A program made the position numbers and the translations under genes. From Leptospira vanthielii serovar Holland str. Waz Holland = ATCC 700522 (GTDB taxonomy: Bacteria; Spirochaetota; Leptospiria; Leptospirales; Leptospiraceae), in the NCBI RefSeq assembly GCF_000332455.1, contig NZ_AOGY02000058.1, positions 1-39,490 of the forward strand: a DNA stretch of 39,490 bases, in the 5' to 3' direction. The notes under the pieces are model-generated. The model had not been told where the DNA came from. It saw only the letters and a program-made list of their open reading frames with translations, and did no database searches. This document shows, piece by piece, positions 16,164 to 23,999 of this stretch (position 1 is its first letter; each line of letters opens with the position of its first letter).

Positions 16164-16242
16164 CGGATTGTCCTCCGATACACAATGTAGGTGTTACCCA
16201 TGTGAGTTGTCTCTTTTGTTACCTATCTGACCTCCTCATACC

Positions 16243-16248
16243 ATTGGT
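16243..16248 (+). repeat. target-site duplication of IS copy B, right
   Basis: ATTGGT directly after the IS right end, matching 14922-14927. On the minus strand it contributes the CCA AT of the codons Q-S in VDQSIKF of the restored amgK. Confidence 0.85.
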
Positions 16249-16994
16249 CTACATTTCTCTCTTGAAATGATTTTAACATTAAAGAACGAAACTCTCTAGG
16301 TAAAGGAAAGTAGGCATCATATAAAATGGAGGCTAGATCGTATTGTGGAACACCCATCCTTGCATCTTGAAAATCTATTAATGCATAATCTGTATTTGTT
16401 GGGATTAAAATATTTCGACAATGGAAATCTCGGTGAGTGAAAACATTAATAGGATATTTGTTTAAATAACCAACGGTTTCTTCAATAAAAGCCCTTGCTT
16501 CATTGGAAATTTCAGTTTTGATATGAAATTGTTTGCGAAACCCTTCGAACTTTTCCAAGGTTAAGTTAGTTTCGAAACTAAGTTTCTCAGTATCAAATTT
16601 TCTGGTTTTGACTAAAGAAGGTGGATCAAGTGACTGGAGTTTTAAAATTAAATCTATAAGAATTGGAAATTTATTTTTATAATCTTTTAGGTTGTAAGTG
16701 CTAAAATCATTTAAACCTTCAAAACTCATAAAGGTGAGACTCAGTTTTCTATCTACATCAAGAACTCTGGGAACATGAATTCCATTGGCATTAAGATATT
16801 CGGAGATAATGATAAAATCTTCGTTTACTGCTTCATCAGCACAAACTACTTCTTCTTTTCCATTAGAACTTGTGATGCGAAAGTATCGCCTTGTGGAAGC
16901 TTCCTCTTGTAAGGGAACCATTTTACAATCTTTGCCATATCGAGAAAGTACTGATTCTAATTGGGAGTTGTTAAATTCAGGATTCACTTAGCAA

Positions 16995-17699
16995 CTATGA
17001 TTCTATGGCCTTTGGAAAAATAAAATGAAATTTAGATCCTTTGCCAGCAAGCGATTCAATTTCTAATCGAATTTCAAAATTATCTACAATTTGTTTGACT
17101 ACAAACATTCCAAGCCCGGTTCCTTTCCCTAATTCTTTTGTTGTGAAATAGGGTTCATAAATTTTATCTAAGGTTTCAGGCGACATTCCGTCACCATCAT
17201 CAGTAACAATGAGATGAGAATTTTTTTGATCCTGGTAGGATAAAATTTCAATAGTACCAATGTTACTAGTGGCATCGGCGGCATTTAATAATATATTCGA
17301 GAGTAACAAAGCAAATTGATCTGGATTCATTCGGATCGGTATATCTTCGGAAGAATCTTCCCTTTTGATCTGGCAGTATTTTAATTTTGCTGTTTCCTTA
17401 AATACCTGAAGAACTGATGAAATTTCTTTGTTTAAGTTGAGTATTTTGGATTGTTCAGTATTTGATTTTAATGATTTTCCAAGTTGTAACAAATTGGATG
17501 TCAGAGCCCTTAATTTTTCTGTCTGATTCAGAGTCACTTTTAATGCACGGTCTTTCAACATCGTGTCAGCATTTTCTCTAGAAGCCATTTCCACAAAACC
17601 TTGGATGGCGGTCAGGGAGTTATTGATTTCATGCCCAATACTTGCAGCCACCACTGATAAAAATGCTCGGCGTTCCGAATGAATCAATTGTTCGACCAT
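16995..17699 (-). CDS. histidine kinase core (HisKA-HATPase) without sensor domain
   Basis: 234 aa. The H-box is in SIGHEINNSLTAIQGF near residue 22, the N-box in LLLSNILLNAADATSNIG, the G1 loop in DDGDGMSPETLDKIYEPYFT and the G2 loop in GKGTGLGMFVV. There is no input domain: the protein starts at the short coil just before the H-box. Its ATG overlaps the stop of the receiver-PAS gene (TAATG), next to an A8 run. One extra A, or a -1 ribosomal slip, would fuse the two into a single receiver-PAS-kinase of about 505 aa. It may thus be a real separate kinase core, or the second half of a gene split by a homopolymer error. Followed after 7 bp by amgK. Confidence 0.88.
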   Translation of the reverse strand: MVEQLIHSERRAFLSVVAASIGHEINNSLTAIQGFVEMASRENADTMLKDRALKVTLNQTEKLRALTSNLLQLGKSLKSNTEQSKILNLNKEISSVLQVFKETAKLKYCQIKREDSSEDIPIRMNPDQFALLLSNILLNAADATSNIGTIEILSYQDQKNSHLIVTDDGDGMSPETLDKIYEPYFTTKELGKGTGLGMFVVKQIVDNFEIRLEIESLAGKGSKFHFIFPKAIES

Positions 17700-18511
17700 T
17701 ATTTTTTTTGTGTCACATCTCTAATAACACCCGTGTAATAAGTATCCCCATCTAAACTATAGGAACAAATTGCAATATCTGCTAAAAAAGTGGAAAGGTC
17801 TGAACGTAACAATGTAACATCAGAAAGCTGTAGTGCAGATTTATTTTCTTCCTCACTTAGGACTTTGGAAACCTGGCCCATATATTTCTGAATTTTATTT
17901 TCTGGAAATAGAAGCTTTACAGATTGTCCAATTAGATCCAAAGGGGTATGAAATCGAAACATTTCAAAACTTGCTTTATTTGCAGAAACGATTGTTAGTT
18001 TTGAATCGATAGTAATGACAGCGTCCGAAGTGGCATTTAATATAGCCGCATTTTGTCGGTTTAAATCTAAATTTTGCGTTCGAAGAGCTCTTTCTAATTT
18101 TTCCGATAACATCAACTTTTCTAAATCGGAATCTTTTTGGTTTTTAACTTCTACTGCCCGTTTAACAACTGATAAAATTTGTGTTCTATCCACAGGTTTG
18201 GAGATGTATTCAAAGGCATGATAACGTATGGCAGACTCAGCTGAGGAAAGGTTTGGATTTCCAGTGATTAGAATCACAGGTAAATTAATATTTTTTTCAG
18301 CAATAAACTTTGTAAAATCAATACCAGACATTCCTGACATCAAAATATCTGATATAGCAACAGAAAAGGTTTCTCCTGATGAAATTCTTCGTATTGCTTC
18401 GGCTGCAGACTCAGCGAGTTCAATTTGATATCCTTCTCGAGATAAAACTCTCTTTAAAGCGATCCGAATATCTTCCTCATCATCTACAATTAAAATCTTA
18501 TCCATTATCAT
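17699..18511 (-). CDS. response-regulator receiver with C-terminal PAS domain
   Basis: 270 aa. The receiver (residues about 5-125) has the acidic pair in ILIVDDEEDIRIAL, the phosphoacceptor aspartate in VAISDILMSGMSGIDF, the conserved Thr in ILITGN and Lys in YISKPVDRTQI. A short coil leads to a PAS domain (residues about 155-270: ILNATSDAVITIDSKLTIVS to GVIRDVTQKK). There is no DNA-binding domain. Its start overlaps the stop of the preceding kinase gene by 14 bp; ATGs at 18511 and 18505 are both possible. It ends at CAAAAAAAATAATG, beyond which the kinase core continues in the -1 frame. Its likely role is to receive phosphate from the upstream kinase and pass a signal to the following kinase core. 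Confidence 0.88.
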   Translation of the reverse strand: MIMDKILIVDDEEDIRIALKRVLSREGYQIELAESAAEAIRRISSGETFSVAISDILMSGMSGIDFTKFIAEKNINLPVILITGNPNLSSAESAIRYHAFEYISKPVDRTQILSVVKRAVEVKNQKDSDLEKLMLSEKLERALRTQNLDLNRQNAAILNATSDAVITIDSKLTIVSANKASFEMFRFHTPLDLIGQSVKLLFPENKIQKYMGQVSKVLSEEENKSALQLSDVTLLRSDLSTFLADIAICSYSLDGDTYYTGVIRDVTQKK

Positions 18512-20288
18512 CTGTATGAGCAGGTAAGTAAATCTCTACCTTTGTTCCTGTTCCTTCCTTTGTTTTAATATAGATTTCTCCACCATGTTCTGCGATAATC
18601 TTTTTTGAAATTGAAAGTCCCAAACCTGTTCCTTGTTTATTTCTCCTTGTTGTAAATAGGGGTAAAAAAACTTTTTCCAAGGTATCATCATCGATTCCAG
18701 GACCATTGTCTTCGACAGAAAATACAACCCATTCTTTTTTCTGGTTTTTGATTAAATCGATTCCTAATTCGATTTTTGGAAATTGTCTCCCTGTTTCCAT
18801 TTCGGAAAGTGCATTGATAGAGTTTACCACACAATTGATCAATACTTGTTCAATTTCTTGCCATCGAACAAAAATTCCCGGTAAATTTGGTCCAGCATGC
18901 CTTGTAAAATTGATATTTTTTTTTCGACAACTGACCTCAACAAGTTCGCTAGTGCGAACTAAAATATAATAGGGCGAAACAAAATCACGATTAGGGCTTT
19001 CCATCCTTCCCAAATCAAGTAACGCCTTAACTAAATCGCGAATCCGCAAATTTGCCGATTCGATTTTTTTTAGAATATTTCGGCGTTCGTTTAAATCCGT
19101 TTCATCGACGGTGATTAAGTCATCTAAATACAATAGAGCACTTTGCAGTGGGTTGTTGATTTCGTGGGCCAGTCCAGCTGCAATTTCACCAATACTCGCA
19201 AATTTCATTGATTCAATGAGTTGCCTGTCCATACGTTTTGCTTCCGTAATATCTGAAAATACTAACATAATTTTTTTATCGTTGGGATCATATCGTCTAA
19301 CGGGAATAAAACGAATTTCGAAAGTCCTTTCTTCTCCGAGAAGAACATAATCAAATTCTGTAGTTTGTGTGTTTTGACTTTCGATAACAGAATCGAGTAC
19401 GTCCATCAATTTGGATTTCCTTTTTTCATCGAAGAAATGAAAAATATCTTCACCAACTTCAAATGCAAAAACTTGGAATAATAAAAACTTAAAAATAGGA
19501 GCTATTTCTAAAATTTTTGCTTCTTTGTTAATAATCACAAAACCATTGTTCATGGTAGCAAAGAATGTTCTTAATTTGTCCTCACCATATTTAACGATTC
19601 GTTCTGCATTCTGTAATTCCGAAAGGTCAAATAAGAGAACGGTAATTCCACTGGGTTTTCCCCGTTCAGTTGTAATAAAACTTTGTAATTGAAAAGTAGT
19701 CGAATTTTCAACGTGCTGTTGGAGCCCAAGAATTTGTTTTGTATTCCGTTTCAAAATTTCATTCGTAAAATTTTCGGGTAAAGTTAGAATATCTGCTATA
19801 GTATATGATTGAATTTGATTCGGTGATATCTTAAATAAATCAATAAAACGATCGTTAGCATATTGTAAATTGCCTGCTAAGTCGGTTTGGAAGAACGGAA
19901 TCTCTAAATGGTCAACGATTTCGGAATTTTCCTCTGCGAATATTTGATTCCAATTGATGGTAATTGCATAAATTTCTGAATTTGAATCAAAGAATTCCGT
20001 TAATGAGGAATAATGAACAGAGACAGCAACCTTTTCTGAATTTTGTTTTTTTAGGAACCATTTGTATTCACTTTTGGATTGCGGATGTGTGTGGATTTCT
20101 GAAATCAAAAGTTCATGATCACAAAAAAGATTTTCAACCTCCAATGACTTCGGATTTTTCAGATCCAATTGTTCTATTGTAATTTCATTGATATAAAGGA
20201 TTTGTTTGGATTTAAGATCGACGAAAACTAATCCATTCTGGGAATGGGAGAGTAGCTGCGATAGTCTTTCAATTTTTGAATTCCACAT
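18498..20288 (-). CDS. multi-PAS sensor histidine kinase
   Basis: 596 aa, cytoplasmic: no membrane helices seen. Three PAS-like segments precede the kinase core: residues about 10-115 (SQNGLVFVDLKSKQILYINE), about 125-230 (FFQTDLAGNLQYANDRFIDL) and about 240-355 (TMNNGFVIINKEAKILEI, ending VFSDITEAKRMDRQL). HisKA has the H-box GEIAAGLAHEINNPLQSA; the ATPase has VLINCVVNSINALSEM, VEDNGPGIDDDTLEKVFLPL and KQGTGLGLSISKKI. It heads the minus-strand operon kinase, receiver-PAS, kinase, amgK, murU. Its ATG is 1 bp from an ATG of the divergent hydrolase frame, so the promoter must lie inside the neighbouring gene's 5' region. The signal is unknown. Confidence 0.9.
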   Translation of the reverse strand: MWNSKIERLSQLLSHSQNGLVFVDLKSKQILYINEITIEQLDLKNPKSLEVENLFCDHELLISEIHTHPQSKSEYKWFLKKQNSEKVAVSVHYSSLTEFFDSNSEIYAITINWNQIFAEENSEIVDHLEIPFFQTDLAGNLQYANDRFIDLFKISPNQIQSYTIADILTLPENFTNEILKRNTKQILGLQQHVENSTTFQLQSFITTERGKPSGITVLLFDLSELQNAERIVKYGEDKLRTFFATMNNGFVIINKEAKILEIAPIFKFLLFQVFAFEVGEDIFHFFDEKRKSKLMDVLDSVIESQNTQTTEFDYVLLGEERTFEIRFIPVRRYDPNDKKIMLVFSDITEAKRMDRQLIESMKFASIGEIAAGLAHEINNPLQSALLYLDDLITVDETDLNERRNILKKIESANLRIRDLVKALLDLGRMESPNRDFVSPYYILVRTSELVEVSCRKKNINFTRHAGPNLPGIFVRWQEIEQVLINCVVNSINALSEMETGRQFPKIELGIDLIKNQKKEWVVFSVEDNGPGIDDDTLEKVFLPLFTTRRNKQGTGLGLSISKKIIAEHGGEIYIKTKEGTGTKVEIYLPAHTDDNG

Positions 20289-20349
20289 TATGATTAAATA
20301 CTTTTACCGAAGCCTTTTTCGAAACTATCAGTCCCAGAGACGTAAATCA

Positions 20350-21159
20350 ATGAAAAATATGGGTGGAATACCCTGTTTCGTAGGTATGGGAGGACATAAA
20401 ATTTTTTATTGGAAATTTGGAAATGGCAACAAAAAACCAATTGTTTTTTTGCATGGATTACTCGATGAAAGTTTTGGCTTTCGTCGTGTCATAAAAGAGC
20501 TGTTAAATGATGGATACCCACTTTATGTATTTGATTTACCTGGTTATGGAAAAAGTAAGTTACCTTTAGTAAAGTATTTATACCAAATTGATGTTTGGGC
20601 CGACTTACTCCTTGAATGTTTCGAGAAATTGGAACTAAAGGAAATTTGTTTAGTGGGACATTCCATGGGAGGGCTTACCTCCCAACATTTAGTTTTACAA
20701 GATATCCATAAAAGGGTCCAAAAGTTAATCCTTCTGGCTCCTGGTGGGATTCCGCATCCAGAACGAGAAAAAATGCGAAAAATCCTTTTCCCTAAAACAG
20801 AAAAACAAGTGATCCTATTATTACGATATTTGTATGGAGAAGAATTTCCCGAACCAGGATATTTATTTCGCCATACACTTGTTACTATTTGGAACGAAAG
20901 GCCAAATGAGTATTTACAGGAAAATACCTTACGACGAGAAGATGAGATTTTTTTTGATTCAAAAATGAAAGGAATTCAAATTCCGACTTTGATTTTGGCC
21001 GGTGAAGAAGATGAAATTACCCCGCCATTTATGATGGAAAAAATGAAATCTTATATTAAAAAAAGTAAACTTGTTTGGATTCCGAAAGTTAGGCATGCAA
21101 TCCATTTGGAAAAACCAGACATAGTTGCTGAAAATATCCGAATATTCTATAATACTTAA
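20350..21159 (+). CDS. alpha/beta hydrolase
   Basis: 269 aa from the ATG at 20350; an in-frame ATG at 20290 would add 20 basic residues (289 aa) and is possible. The fold is clear: oxyanion strand KPIVFLHGLLDESFGF, nucleophile elbow LVGHSMGGLTSQHL with the catalytic Ser, acid residue in ILAGEEDEITPP and the His in VRHAIHLEKPD. The cap region between the nucleophile and the acid residue is helical and Arg/Lys-rich. Similar proteins include ester and C-C-bond hydrolases; the substrate cannot be told. Its stop directly abuts the opposing ferredoxin stop with no base between. Confidence 0.85.
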   Translation: MKNMGGIPCFVGMGGHKIFYWKFGNGNKKPIVFLHGLLDESFGFRRVIKELLNDGYPLYVFDLPGYGKSKLPLVKYLYQIDVWADLLLECFEKLELKEICLVGHSMGGLTSQHLVLQDIHKRVQKLILLAPGGIPHPEREKMRKILFPKTEKQVILLLRYLYGEEFPEPGYLFRHTLVTIWNERPNEYLQENTLRREDEIFFDSKMKGIQIPTLILAGEEDEITPPFMMEKMKSYIKKSKLVWIPKVRHAIHLEKPDIVAENIRIFYNT

Positions 21160-21393
21160 TTACTCACCATCGTCCCCAATTGCGTCCACAGGACACATTG
21201 CCATTGCCGCTTTTGCCTGTTTTTCCTCGGTTTGGTTTGTGGGTTGGCTTTTAAAGAAAATGTGGCTTTCGTCGTCATTGTATTGTAATAAGTTAGGAGC
21301 TTCCTTAATACAGTCGCTACAGGGAACACAGGTCTGGTCGACATAGTATTTTCCTGGTACATTCTCGGGTTGTTTGATACTTTTATCTGCCAT
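21160..21393 (-). CDS. small ferredoxin, single 4Fe-4S cluster
   Basis: 77 aa. The cluster ligands are C-V-P-C-S-D-C near residue 22-28 and the distant C-P in AMAMCPVDAIGDD near residue 67, the arrangement of monocluster ferredoxins. The partner enzyme is not apparent from the neighbours. The gene is divergent from a single-domain receiver gene, with only 49 bp between. Confidence 0.88.
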   Translation of the reverse strand: MADKSIKQPENVPGKYYVDQTCVPCSDCIKEAPNLLQYNDDESHIFFKSQPTNQTEEKQAKAAMAMCPVDAIGDDGE

Positions 21394-21402
21394 AGAGTAT
21401 TT

Positions 21403-21431
21403 TTACTTTTTAACAGACCCCCCCCTATAAA
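21403..21431 (+). promoter_or_regulatory. putative sigma-70 promoter for the single-domain receiver gene
   Basis: TTTACT (21403-21408) and TATAAA (21426-21431) are 17 bp apart, with a C-rich run in the spacer. The predicted start at about 21437-21439 lies 4-6 nt before the ATG at 21443, again giving an almost leaderless mRNA with no ribosome-binding site. Confidence 0.5.
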
Positions 21432-21442
21432 ATAAAGCATAT

Positions 21443-21808
21443 ATGACGAAAAAAAACATCCTCATCGTTGAGGATGAGCCCTTCCTCGGACTCAATATCA
21501 AACAGAAAATCGAATCCTTCGGTTTTCATGTGATTGCGGTTGTACCTTCTGGGGATGAGGCCTTCCAAATAGTTTCGGAAAAAGTTCCGGATCTGATCCT
21601 GATGGATATCAATCTGGAAGGATCTTTGGATGGAATTGATACGGCTGAGTCTTTGAGAGAACAGTTCTCAGTACCTGTATTATTTTTGACAGGTTTTCTA
21701 GATGATACCGCCAAACAGAGAATCAATCAAAACCCATCGTATGCATACTTGATGAAACCCTTTACTACTGACCAACTGAAAGAAGCTGTGTCTGGTTTTA
21801 CTGTTTAA
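21443..21808 (+). CDS. single-domain response regulator (receiver only)
   Basis: 121 aa, a receiver and nothing else. Acidic residues in NILIVEDEPFLGL, phosphoacceptor Asp in DLILMDINLEGSLDGIDTAE, conserved Thr in VLFLTGF and Lys in YAYLMKPFT. The L-E-G-S-xDG insertion after the Asp is typical of receivers that work with PAS/HWE-type kinases or in phosphorelays. No kinase adjoins; the operon at 16995-20288 lies close by on the other strand and could be a partner, which is speculation. Confidence 0.9.
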   Translation: MTKKNILIVEDEPFLGLNIKQKIESFGFHVIAVVPSGDEAFQIVSEKVPDLILMDINLEGSLDGIDTAESLREQFSVPVLFLTGFLDDTAKQRINQNPSYAYLMKPFTTDQLKEAVSGFTV

Positions 21809-21819
21809 TTAATTTCGGC

Positions 21820-22587
21820 CTAACTTTTCCATTCCCATCGAATCAAGAATTCTCTATTTCCATCCGCACCTTGGATGGGAGATTCCGCAAGCCCCAAAAA
21901 TTTTAGTTTAGAATCTAATCTTTTAATTTTTCGCCATACATTACGTATCGTATAGCCAATCTTATGCGAATCTTTGAGGACTCCCCGATCCAATTGTGAT
22001 GGATGGACTTCAAATTGTGGTTTGAATAAAGATATCCCTTGCCAAACAATCTTGGGACTGGATTGAAATAAAGTGACGAGTGATCCAAAAACGGGCACAA
22101 GCGATATAAAACTTAAATCCATTGTGATCCAAGTTTCTGGTGTCAGAGGTTCCAACTGGGTTATGGTAAGATCTTTTAAATGGGTGCGGTCAAAAACTGT
22201 GACTTTGGGATCATTGGCAATTTTTTGTGCCAATTGCCCATACCCAACATCCACTGCGATGACACGAGAGGCCCCTTTTTCTAATAGCACCTGACAAAAT
22301 CCGCCTGTGGAGGAACCTAAATCAATACAGGTTTTGTTTTGAACATTGGCATTTGAAAAGGATTTGAAAGCACCAAGCAGTTTGTAAGCTCCTCGGGATA
22401 CATAGGTTTTGATTTTTTCTTTTGTACGAACATTGTCTTTAGGTGATATGTTAGTTCCCACTTTGGAAACCACTACATCGTTTACTAGGACGGAGCCAGA
22501 GAGAACCAACGATTGTGCAAATTTTAAGTCAATCGCATAACCTTCACGAACGAGGTATTCATCCAGTCTAATTTTTTCTTTCGGCAA
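21820..22587 (-). CDS. tlyA: TlyA-family rRNA 2'-O-methyltransferase
   Basis: 255 aa with an N-terminal S4 RNA-binding domain (IRLDEYLVREGYAIDLKFAQ, then LVNDVVVSKVGTNI) and a FtsJ/RrmJ-type methyltransferase domain: SAM loop CIDLGSSTGGFCQVLLEKGA, IAVDVGYGQLA, and the catalytic-region WITMDLSFISL. Members methylate 16S/23S rRNA cytidines; some were named haemolysins. The start is a TTG at 22585-22587, inside the ispA 3' end (20-bp overlap). No strong binding site is seen, so translation is likely coupled to ispA. Confidence 0.9.
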   Translation of the reverse strand: MPKEKIRLDEYLVREGYAIDLKFAQSLVLSGSVLVNDVVVSKVGTNISPKDNVRTKEKIKTYVSRGAYKLLGAFKSFSNANVQNKTCIDLGSSTGGFCQVLLEKGASRVIAVDVGYGQLAQKIANDPKVTVFDRTHLKDLTITQLEPLTPETWITMDLSFISLVPVFGSLVTLFQSSPKIVWQGISLFKPQFEVHPSQLDRGVLKDSHKIGYTIRNVWRKIKRLDSKLKFLGLAESPIQGADGNREFLIRWEWKS

Positions 22588-23491
22588 TGTATTTGGGCAA
22601 TCCTAAAAAGAATTCATTGTTTAAGGAAGGTAAGTCGGACACAAGAGAAATTGCCCGAGTGACAGATTCATCCCTTAACTTTTTAGCTGTTTCCATCCCA
22701 TAAAGGCCAGGATAGGTGAGTTTGCCGGCCTTGGCATCTTTGCCAGGAGTTTTTCCAAGTTCCTGTAGATTTCCTTCCACATCCAGAATATCATCTGTGA
22801 TTTGGAATAATAAACCAATTTCTTTCGCATAACTAGAAATAACAGCCTCTCTGTCTTTCCAATCGGGTCGGAGTCGGTTTCCCAAAAGAAAGGATGCTTC
22901 AATCAAAGCACCGGTTTTCTTTTCATGGATGGATGTGAGTTTAGATTCTCTATTTTTGGTGCTGGGATTTTTTTCTTCTTCGATATCTTCCATTTGACCA
23001 AGAATCATACCTTGGATGCCTGCACCTTGGTGTAGGATTTGAATGGTATCACGAATGGTATTGGGGTCAGTTGTCTCAATTAAAGACAATAGATAGAAAC
23101 TAAGGGAATTGAGTGTATCACCAGCAAGGATAGCCGTAGCCTCATCAAATTGGATGTGACAAGTAGGCAAACCGCGACGGGTGTCATCATTGTCCATAGC
23201 AGGTAAGTCATCATGGATCAAAGAATAGGTATGAATGCATTCCACAGCCAGAGAAGCTAAATAAACAGACTTATGGTCTTTAAGATTGGCTTCTAACGGC
23301 AGTTCATCTGGATTAAAAAAAGAATTGATTACAAAAATGGGTCGGATTCGTTTTCCACCTGCCCGAAGGCTATACAAGCAAGCATCCGTTATGCGAGTGT
23401 TGGGAGAAAATAATTCTTTTGTATAGGATTCAAAAAAAGAATCGAAGAATTGTTTGGAGGTTTTTAGAATATTGGAAAGGTGAGTTGGCAC
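22568..23491 (-). CDS. ispA: polyprenyl (farnesyl/geranylgeranyl) diphosphate synthase
   Basis: 307 aa. Chain-elongation enzyme joining isopentenyl diphosphate to allylic diphosphates. LRAGGKRIRPIFVINSF precedes the first aspartate-rich motif HDDLPAMDNDDTRRG, which has the two-residue insertion typical of bacterial farnesyl synthases. The second motif is QITDDILDVEG. Start is a GTG at 23489-23491; there is no ATG before the first helix and no clear binding site. A hairpin lies 10 bases upstream. Followed by overlapping tlyA, an arrangement common in bacteria. Confidence 0.9.
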   Translation of the reverse strand: MPTHLSNILKTSKQFFDSFFESYTKELFSPNTRITDACLYSLRAGGKRIRPIFVINSFFNPDELPLEANLKDHKSVYLASLAVECIHTYSLIHDDLPAMDNDDTRRGLPTCHIQFDEATAILAGDTLNSLSFYLLSLIETTDPNTIRDTIQILHQGAGIQGMILGQMEDIEEEKNPSTKNRESKLTSIHEKKTGALIEASFLLGNRLRPDWKDREAVISSYAKEIGLLFQITDDILDVEGNLQELGKTPGKDAKAGKLTYPGLYGMETAKKLRDESVTRAISLVSDLPSLNNEFFLGLPKYIAERKN

Positions 23492-23500
23492 TTGGAAAAG

Positions 23501-23538
23501 GACCGGTTCTATCTAAAGAACCGATCTTTGTTTTTTTT
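23501..23538 (+). terminator. terminator-like hairpin with T-tract (plus-strand sense)
   Basis: GACCGGTTCT-ATCTAA-AGAACCGATC forms a 10-bp stem with one G-U pair, followed on the plus strand by TTTGTTTTTTTT. Read on the minus strand, the direction of ndk and ispA, it is followed only by CTTTTCC. It lies between the ndk stop and the ispA start. It could end ndk transcripts weakly or antisense transcripts strongly. Confidence 0.5.
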
Positions 23539-23543
23539 CAAAC

Positions 23544-23957
23544 TTAGTTAAGTTCATACCCTTTGAAGAAAAACGCAATTTCTTGGAGTGCGTTTGCTAC
23601 AGAGTCAGAACCGTGAACCGCATTTGCTTCTTTGCTTTCTGCAAAGAGGGCACGGATGGTTCCTGCTTTCGCTTCTTTCGGGTCAGTGGCACCGATGACG
23701 TCTCTCCAATGAGCCACTGCGTTGTCTCTTTCTAGAGCGCAAGCAACGATAGGTCCAGATGCCATGTATGTGCAAAGGTCATTGTAGAAGGGGCGAGCCG
23801 CATGAACTGCGTAAAATTGTTTTGCGTCTTCGAGGCTGAGTTTTAAGGATTTCAGTCCTAGGATTTTAAATCCTTCTTTTTCAATTCTTTGAAGGATGTC
23901 ACCGATGTGTTTGTTTTTCACAGCATCGGGTTTAAGCATGATAAAAGTTCTTTCCAT
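23544..23957 (-). CDS. ndk: nucleoside diphosphate kinase
   Basis: 137 aa, the standard length. Balances NTP pools by phosphate transfer through a histidine, seen in [12 protein letters not shown] near residue 115. The N-terminal [13 protein letters not shown] and the nucleotide-site RATDG-region equivalent [17 protein letters not shown] are conserved. Start ATG at 23955-23957, with GGAG close upstream. Between the antiporter gene upstream and ispA downstream, all on the minus strand. Confidence 0.97.
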   Translation of the reverse strand: MERTFIMLKPDAVKNKHIGDILQRIEKEGFKILGLKSLKLSLEDAKQFYAVHAARPFYNDLCTYMASGPIVACALERDNAVAHWRDVIGATDPKEAKAGTIRALFAESKEANAVHGSDSVANALQEIAFFFKGYELN

Positions 23958-23999
23958 ATCTCCAAAAGCTTGGAGAAACCGAAAAAAGCAATCGAATCT

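Larger units (their letters stand above)
14928..16242 (-). mobile_element. IS481-like insertion sequence, copy B (complete)
   Basis: 1315 bp, flanked by ATTGGT on both sides. The left edge is set by where copies B and C begin to match (GTATGGAAAGGCACATC), the right by where A and B stop matching (CATACC). Ends are imperfect inverted repeats of about 50 bp. Each contains an outer GGTAACA and an inner ACTCACATGGGTWACAC block, so the GGTWACA motif occurs twice per end and may be a double transposase-binding site. Correcting the decamer and three small indels against copy A gives an unmutated length of about 1313 bp. Transposase is on the minus strand, parallel to amgK. Confidence 0.92.
14683..16987 (-). 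pseudogene. amgK: amgK-like amino-sugar kinase, interrupted by IS copy B
   Basis: The gene runs from the ATG at 16987 to 16243 and resumes at 14921 down to the TGA at 14683-14685. Joining these parts with one copy of the 6-bp duplication gives exactly 328 codons (327 aa) with no frameshift. The protein is an aminoglycoside-phosphotransferase fold: ASTRRYFRI near residue 30, the catalytic loop THRDFHCRNIL, the metal motif IDFQDARMGVPQYDLASIL, and after the IS the C-terminal stretch YLQALQRSFKALGTYFRM. These follow AmgK, the kinase that phosphorylates MurNAc/GlcNAc at C1. Downstream murU and upstream kinase genes are tightly packed (7-bp gap to the kinase). The insertion separates the last 79 or so residues and should abolish activity. 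I regard it as a recent knockout, since both halves remain clean. Confidence 0.85.
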
